Origin: Punica granatum
Lineage: Eukaryota > Streptophyta > Magnoliopsida > Myrtales > Lythraceae
Direction of reading: 5' to 3'
Length of the DNA: 64,000 nucleotides
NCBI RefSeq assembly: GCF_007655135.1
Contig: NW_022204040.1
Span: 1-64,000 of the forward strand
The notes below the pieces were generated by a model. That model saw nothing but the letters and a program-made list of their open reading frames with translations. It had not been told where the DNA came from and did not search any database. Position numbers and translations under genes: made by a program. This document shows positions 56,962 through 64,000 of this stretch, in pieces. Each line of letters opens with the position of its first letter. The stretch's first letter is position 1.

Positions 56962-57525
56962 TCTATATTACACTAGACGGCACCCGTACTATGCACAAAT
57001 AAAAAAAAGGATAATTAGAAAATTGAAATAATATTGACAATCACCTATATTATCACATCATCTGCATAAGCAAGCCAAGAAATAGAGCCGTGACTTGTAG
57101 AAGAGTGAGAAGAGAGAGGGAGGTGACATGTGAGAGAAAAGTGGAAAGAGAGATTTGGGAGAGTACTTATTGTCTGAATTTACTGATTTAACCATACTAT
57201 TTTGCTCATCCAATGGTTCTTAATTATTTATTTTGGGCAATTTTGGAAATCGAAAGTTAGACGAATAGTTGGCTTCGGCTTTTGTAGTAGTATAAATATA
57301 GATAAGGGAGAAGGAAGATAGTTGGTATCAAATTTCTTTTTTATGTCTTTTGTTAATTTTAGTTTTTCAATTAAAAAAGTGGCAAAACAATCTATTAGGA
57401 TGCAGAAAAAAGGGGTTAAAATTATTTCGAAATTATAATAATTCGTAAAAATAAATTAGCACGGATATATAACTTTTAAATAAAATTTCGGTTTAACTCT
57501 GTGCATAGCAAGAGTTCTCATCTAG
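56962..57525 (+). mobile_element. Non-autonomous Helitron
   Basis: Begins TCTATATTACACTAGACGGC and ends CTCATCTAG, sitting exactly between A (56961) and T (57526), the Helitron target. ACCCGTACTATGCAC near the start and CTGTGCATAGCAAG near the end are the usual subterminal motifs. 564 bp, non-coding. Its interior is related to the sequence at 33780-33900 and 48910-49040. Confidence 0.65.
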
Positions 57526-59114
57526 TAATCTTAACTGTATTTATGATTATAATATGTAAAAATATATTTATTTATTTATTAAATCAGTACTTGCAAATTC
57601 TAAAATAATATATCACATATTAATTTTTAAACAGTAATAAGTACTTAATTATTTGTTAATTCAGTATACATTGCTTATAAATATCTATATACATAAATAA
57701 AATTTAAAAAAACTTAATTGTTACTTTTTAAATATTAAAAAGTTGACAAATAAAAAGAAGTAAAGTTCATGCTCTGTTACTCTCGCCATGCGTAAACTCA
57801 ATTTAAAAAAATAATAATGATTTATCCACGTAGTGCTGATCATACGGCACTTTGTCGGAACCCAATTTTCCGATATATGATCTCTTTGGTGGAGTCCTGG
57901 CCTTAGTTCCTTGGTATTGTTGAATCAGTATAATGTTTATATCAATTCACCGAAGAAAATATAATACTTATATCAATCACCATTAAGCATCGATCTATGA
58001 AGCCATAAAATTTCTTATGCCTGTATATACAGTTTTGGCAGGATTTTCCTTCTAAAAGCTAGATTTTCTCTCGTTGCCAGAAACCTCGGTCGGTTCAGAC
58101 CCGGGACAAGACCAGATTCCACTTTTGTTTGCTTGAATGTTTAAATCATGGCAATGCAGGTTTCTGGCAATACAGACTGCATTGTTGTGGAAATGGTCCA
58201 TAATAGAGGTATCCTGAGCTGTGGCGGGAAGATGTCAATCTTAGAGAATGAGGATCCAACTAGATAACACTCTTTCGACCAAGTTCATTTCCCGTCTCGT
58301 TCGGACCATACAACTTGGAAGTATTGTTTGTGAATTGTGCTTGAGCTTAGACAATTGACATCTTCTTCTCTCTCTTTTTTTCCTTCTTTTGATAAGTGCG
58401 TAGACAATTGACATCAAATGTTGTTCTAGCATACCATTTACAACCAAATGAATGATTAGCCCTTTAACTTTTGCTGTATATATGCAAATCGATCCTCCAA
58501 TAGCATTAAAGGTTGAATTTAAACCTTGAACTTCTCCATTGACCAACATGTAGTCCTTTAGTCCCAACCTAATACCTATCGTATCTGCTGAAATATCATG
58601 TGAGACGCCATAGCCACCTACACGCGCGCGCGCACCGATTGGCCGATCAATATCACTGGCTATGCCTACAATCGAACCTCAAAAGTGTCATTTCCGATAA
58701 TTCCAGTGCCAACAACCTCCCCAACATTAGGGCTTCAAAAGGAAAAAGCATAAACGGAATCCACCAACTGCCACTACAGAGGATATTGTTGCCGGTACAA
58801 GAATCACCATACACGTCTTAAAAGTTTTCTAGGTTCACTTGTATAGAAGACAATCTCATCTCATCGAAAATGATCGTTAGTTCCTCAGTCTGTCATAAAA
58901 GAAAGAATCTCTCCTCGCTACTTTCACGTACATATCCACTACTGACTCAATTAATCCAGGTCTGATACAAATGGGAGAGAGATTTAACTAGAAGAGAATT
59001 CAAAATGTGACTTGTTCTATGTAGATCCTCCACCCGATTTCAGAGTCCCTGAACCCCGCAATAGCAACGATGGACAAAAAGAACTGGGCGAGGGATTGTG
59101 GGAAGGCGGCCTTC
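57526..59114. other. Intergenic, no gene seen
   Basis: AT-rich, with a CGCG run near 58622. The right part should include the SEC22 3' untranslated region. No conserved frame recognised. Confidence 0.5.
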
Positions 59115-61252
59115 TCACCATAACTTTGACTTGACCCAAAAGAGGAGGAACACAACTCCGAGCACAACAGCAACCGGGGCCCATTTTCGAATCAGTGCCT
59201 GCACGGTATTGTAAATTTTGGGTGTGAATCAGTATATGCCAATCGCTCGATATAGGATTATATCTGGACAACCGGGGATAATCTCAAAGTTAATTGCATC
59301 AGAGAAAGAACCAAGGCTGCACTTGGGAGGTAGGGTAGAATTTTTATTCTACTTCCGTATTTGGCATGTAAACAAGGAATACATGAACTGGAAATGAGGC
59401 AAAAACAGCATAAAAAACAACTATTAAATTTACTTTGTCTGACATCATAGAAGACCCCATAAAATTTGTAAGCCATGGACCCAAAGAATGTTCAAGTTTA
59501 TCATGATTCCCTTGCCTTGGGGATGCAATGTGAGTTCAAATATCAGATTATACCCAAGAGACTGGCAGATGCATACAAAGAAATTAATAATATATACACC
59601 AATTTGCTGATAACTAAGAGAAGTTTTACAAAAGCATAGTTGAATGTAGTCATTCCTCTTGAGATTACCAGAATAACTTCAATTTTAAGATTAATAACCA
59701 ATCTAACCCAGGAAAAGGAAAAGGACCGAGATGATGCTTAAACCTGCTAATAAATCTAACCCGCAAGAAAGATATCCAAATTCGACATTACAAAAGCAAC
59801 AAGCAGCTACATAGTGTGGTATCCTTTCAATTAAAAGTGACCAATCATGCTAAAAACACAAAGCAGAGTAGCACAAGGAGCTGACCTGCCGATTTAAATC
59901 CCTAGCTTTGTCTGCATATATGCGCGATTCCGACGTTAAACGACTGGACATTTCACTAACCTCTGCAAATCAGAAGATACTTTCAACATTACAACCTTGA
60001 CAAGATTGTCAGGAGGCTCACTAGAGATGCAACCTCAACTCAAAATAACATTGAAGGAACAAATCACCCATCAATTTTACAGAAAATTCCATTCGATACC
60101 AATGAAAGACAGGACTCATAAGTTTGTAGAATTCCACACAATAGATAAGATATGCTATTCCTAATATGATATTTCACCCATAAGTATTGCTTAGACACTG
60201 TAATCAACATCACATTACTGACTTATCCCCAAAAAAAAACAAAAAGAAAAAATCACATCACTGAGATGAATGGAATGAAAGAGGATATATCTTACGATCC
60301 AACTTCTCTCCAACACCAAGAACCTCCTGCACATTCCTGGTCATGATCTGGTGGACCTCATAGAGTTCATCATTCAGCTTTGCTATATTCCTCTGAGTGC
60401 GTGTATCCTGATATAGTTTCTTGGTCTTTTGTATAAAGGTATCTTAAACAAAGAAAAAAAGAGAGAACAAAAGAAGATAAGTCAAAAGGAGCCAAAACAG
60501 CAACAGAAGCAATGCACACACAGACATTTTCATGTGTTATCACTAAAGCCAACAAACAAAGGCGAGGCATACCAAACTTAATAAAGGCATAAGGTCTGGC
60601 TGCAGTTTCAATTTGAGCTCCATTAACACGCTCGAACTCATTCTTGAGATCCTCGAGGTATTGGAATGCGAGTTTCTTAGGATAAGCACGATCACACATA
60701 GTCAAGTAACAGACCCGTCCTTCGATGATGTAACTGACAGTTCCAATTAAGGCAACATTAAGAAACAGAAATACACGGTACAGGCAGATGCATAAACGAA
60801 ACTGACGGCTAGATCTTCATAGAATTAAAAACCCAATTCCTCAGGGTGGAGAAATATCTATGGGTGACTCTCAAAATCCTTTCACATTGTGAAACTAAAG
60901 CAGCCCAATTACCAATGTCAAATCTAACATCCCACATGAACAAATTGTGGCAACACCAAACAAGTTTAGCAACTGGGAAAAAAAGCCCCTGGACGCCAAT
61001 CGACTGATAATATATTTTTGAACACGGGCGCATCAGAATGGAAAGATAAGGTCAAGGAGAATACTGGAAAATGTAAGGACCGGTTTCAATTGACATTCTC
61101 GAAGGCTCATTTTGTCCCTTGGACAGATTCTTAAACAAAGCTTTGACTTGCTGCTTGTAAAACTCGGCATCATTCACATCTCGGCCATCGTCCAGTCCTT
61201 CTGCCAGTGGGAGACCATCAGTAACACGAGCAATCATAGTAATCTTGACCAT
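59115..61252 (-). CDS. SEC22: SEC22 vesicle-trafficking R-SNARE
   Basis: Five exons: 61252-61065, 60733-60573, 60442-60296, 59962-59886, 59198-59115; 218 residues, the usual length, with all borders GT-AG. The N-terminal longin domain begins MVKITMIARVTDGLPLAEGL and continues YIIEGRVCYLTMCDR...KKLAFQYLEDLKNEFE. The SNARE motif is spread over exons 3 and 4 (TRTQRNIAKLNDELYEVHQI, VGEKLDQVSEMSSRL), with Arg of MTRNVQEVL at the zero layer. The C-terminal anchor is ALIRKWAPVAVVLGVVFLLF then WVKSKLW. SEC22 works in ER-Golgi membrane fusion. A non-coding first exon is likely around 61750-61840, with an acceptor near 61278. Sequence fully intact. Confidence 0.96.
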
Positions 61253-61850
61253 CTTTCCTCCTCAGTGTCCAACAAAACTGCATCAACATAACAGATCCAG
61301 AAACACAACTCAAGTCAGCTTCCATAAACAAGAATGGAATATCACATCACCTTGCATACATCACTGAATAAGATATCGCCTTCCTTTTCATGTCAAATTG
61401 CAAGAACACTAAACCTCCACACCCGATCAGTTCAATTCAGGGTTTTGCAAGACAAAATCGACCTCGAAGCTTGGAGATCAGAGGCAAAACCAGTCACCAT
61501 CACTACGGAAAGCAATTCTACAAATTCTGCAGATTGCGGATTCGCATTCGTCCCCTACAGACACAGGATTTAGCCGATTACCAACAATCACACATGATCT
61601 ATCAGAGAGATCCTGGAATTCATCGAATTGCATCTCGGCATCCAAATTCAAAATGCATGATTGCCGATCGATTTCGCCGAAAAACACGAAGGAATTGGAG
61701 TTGAAAGGCCGTATTACATCTAACAGAGGTGGAGGAAGTACCAGTTATTGCATTGAGGATCTCGATGATCGCCGAGTCTCCCTCTGCGACGAACAGGAGA
61801 GAGAGAGAGAGGGGCTAAAATAGGGTTTTTGTATGGAGGAAATGGAAATT
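61253..61850 (-). promoter_or_regulatory. SEC22 leader and promoter
   Basis: A likely leader-intron acceptor (GATGCAG) lies about 25 bases upstream of the ATG and a donor (AACTG|GTACTT) near 61749. A GA-repeat stretch (about 61797-61812) sits at the probable transcript start. Confidence 0.5.
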
Positions 61851-63394
61851 ATTATTGAGGAAGAAGAGGATACTAATTTTGATAATTAATATTATTATTG
61901 TTTTCCTTCTCTATGTTGAATATTATTATTGTTTTCTTTCTCGGCTAAGAAAGTTCTCTTTGAGAATTTCATTAATGGACTCTGTTCTGAAAATGTTGTA
62001 AGATGTATATACAATAGAAAGTTAAATTTAATAGGGGTTTCTGGATATTTTTTTTTATCATACTCGGATCCTACCATGTAAAGGACAAGTTTTAAGATTT
62101 TGAAATCGGACCTTTCCATGTTGAATCCTGAAATCGAAATCTATCTGAAACATGTATTATTCTATAAGTTATGGGTGCCCTGTTAGAATCTGTAAATTTT
62201 TTTATCTCGCTACATAAAATCAAAAATGTTTCATCCACAATCAATAATAACGCAAAATAAAATGTCAAATTAAGTAGTGGATATAGCAAACTAAGCAGCA
62301 AACCACCCCAAGTCAAATTATGTTGTTGCACCAATCTGGGAATCTCTATAGAGCCTACTGAGCCAAGACAGAGCCAAGAAAGAGCACGAAAGAATCTGAT
62401 GTGAATTCGACAGGTCATCCCCCTTCTTACGAGTTTCCCTACCGACCCAATGACACACCTCTCAAAAAGCAATCAGAAAGGAAGTCCTTCCTTCCAATTC
62501 AAGCCGGCAAAGCCGCCCCTATATCGAAGTACGTAGCGGTTCTCGATGCAAATACATGATAATATTTAGAGCAATCCTTACATTCAAAGTTAATAAAAAC
62601 TGAAAACGTGTTTAGCCATATTAAAAAGAAACATTTCATCAAGTAGTTCTTGTGCATAATTTATAGGAGACTTGACACTACCATTATCAAAACTGGAAAT
62701 CCAAAATATTAGAATAATATCAACGGATCTAACAATTGATACGTGATAAGTCTAACCAAGACCCGATTCCTTTGTTGGGTTCCCCATCGGCCGTTGCACC
62801 AAGACGCCGGAAAATGAAAACCAACAAAAAAAAGAAAGTTTATCTTGGCGGAGACGGAGGGGAGACATTGGTTTGGAGTAGGGAACGCCAAGACACGAAG
62901 CAAATAGAAAAACATAAGGCCGAAAACAAAGAGCGGGAGAGGGAGAAGATGGATAGACCATTTTTACTGGAGCGATCGATTTTCACTGGTTCATTATTTT
63001 AATATCCGGACAATACCTTATTTTCAATACGAACTACCCGTACTATACCATAATGGATAGGTTCCGACCGCTTCCGAGTATATCTAATATCCGTGCACAC
63101 CCCTATAATTTAACATGGTTTTCTTGGGAAAATTATGATTCCCTTTTTCATTTCGGTAACTAAAATTATAATTTGCTTATAGAACTATTTTCTTTTTTTT
63201 TCGGGTATCTCACGTTGTCACGTCATTAAAATTGGACAGTATTTTCTCACGTTGCCATCAAGGATCTAAACTCTGAAAATTTCTTATTTATATAATGGCG
63301 TAATATAATATATTTGACTATTCGTATTATTGTATGAGTGAATATCTACTACAATTTTCACAACAAAGGGCTTTTAACCTAAAAAAACACGTAT
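61851..63394. other. Intergenic, no gene recognised
   Basis: AT-rich, with a less AT-rich island at about 62290-62560 whose style (repeated CCAAGA and GAAGGAAGTCC motifs) hints at organelle-derived DNA, unproven. Open frames in it show no domain. Confidence 0.45.
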
Positions 63395-63735
63395 TATTCA
63401 AAAATTCCCTAATCTCGCACGAACTTTTAAAATTTTCTAAAAAAATACACAGTTTCAAAATCTTCCCTTATCTAACACGTCATCTCCTTTCATCCAAACT
63501 CTCCCGTCAAATGCCTACGTGGCCGTTACATTTGTTACAGCTGCCCGTTATCCTTCACGTAATATTCACAAATTCTCTAATTTGGCACGTACTTTAAAAA
63601 AAATTATCAAAATGCATATCGTTTCAAATCTTTCCCAAATCTAGCACTTCGTCACCTTCCGCCCATTCTCCACTGTGAATTGCTTATGTGGCCGTGAAAT
63701 TGACTAGTTGGCTGTTAATTTTCACGTGTAACTAT
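63395..63735. repeat. Two diverged tandem units of ~168 bp
   Basis: Unit 1 starts near 63401 (AAAATTCCCTAATCTCGCAC) and unit 2 near 63569 (AAATTCTCTAATTTGGCAC). Both then carry TTTCAAA-TCTTcCC, a CACTTCGTCACC-like block, ACGTGGCCGT or ATGTGGCCGT, and a TTCACGT end. Their wording resembles the ends of the TIR element at 7134. Confidence 0.6.
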
Positions 63736-64000
63736 CCCATTGACGTCCCATTTTCTTTTCCCTTCTTCCTCATTCCCTGTTCTTCCTCTTCCCCTCACCC
63801 GTTCTTTCTCATCCCTAGAAGTAGCAACTGCAGTAGCTCAGGGAGGCCCGAAAGGGACTAGACAGCAGCAGCACAGTAGCTTAGCAGCAAGAAAAGAGGC
63901 TTGGACCACCCTTAGCAGCAACAAGAAGTAAGGGAAGGGCCTGGAGCACCAGTAGCAACACAAAGATGGTGATGTCGATGATGAAAATGATGGCTTCGGG
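63736..64000. other. Right edge, unassigned
   Basis: A CT-rich stretch followed by a CAG/CAGCAG-rich segment. It could be the leader of a gene beyond the window, but no start can be supported. Confidence 0.35.

Noticed and set aside
1..64000. CRISPR array or bacterial operon
   Set aside because: Spliced plant genes throughout; none of the repeats has regular spacers.

Overview
The window is nuclear DNA from a flowering plant, most likely a eudicot. The genes have many short introns with GT-AG borders, and the protein families are plant ones: DC1-domain proteins, peroxisomal 2-hydroxy-acid oxidases, SEC22, and copia elements primed by initiator Met-tRNA. The intergenic DNA is AT-rich and full of small transposons. 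Nothing in the sequence fixes the species.

Layout. (1) 0-18 kb: a DC1-domain (C1-like zinc finger) cluster of three head-to-head pairs. The outer two pairs are largely intact (1.6-4.6 kb and 14.5-17.6 kb). The middle pair (5.7 kb remnant and 12.5-13.6 kb pseudogene) is dead and has been pushed apart by TIR elements, Helitron-like ends and a TRIM that landed in the pseudogene leader. A LINE fragment follows. (2) 19.6-23 kb: GLO-1, an 11-exon GLO3/GLO4 (HAOX)-type 2-hydroxy-acid oxidase on the minus strand. (3) 25.5-33.7 kb: a very young Ty1/copia element with almost identical 1.76 kb LTRs and a 5-bp target duplication. (4) 34-57 kb: a tandem array with three more 11-exon oxidase genes (GLO-2, -3, -4) and two copies of a SAP + CCCH zinc-finger gene. 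One zinc-finger copy is a pseudogene and the other is intact. Two short LTR elements sit between GLO-2 and GLO-3. (5) 59.1-61.3 kb: an intact five-exon SEC22 gene. (6) 61.3-64 kb: no gene recognised.

The most informative region is the oxidase array. All four genes encode 364 residues with identical exon lengths, so none is obviously broken. Yet GLO-2 has lost the active-site tyrosine (Tyr129 of spinach glycolate oxidase) and GLO-3 has changed its peroxisomal targeting signal from SML to SMF. GLO-4 looks like a recombinant: its upstream exons match GLO-3 and its downstream exons match GLO-2. Within the array it is therefore the only copy with both the tyrosine and SML. A segmental duplication followed by recombination between two of the genes explains the layout. 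The copia element arrived later, because the second copy of its target site is still empty.

No CRISPR array, bacterial operon, rRNA gene or intact tRNA gene was seen. All reading was by eye; identities are qualitative.
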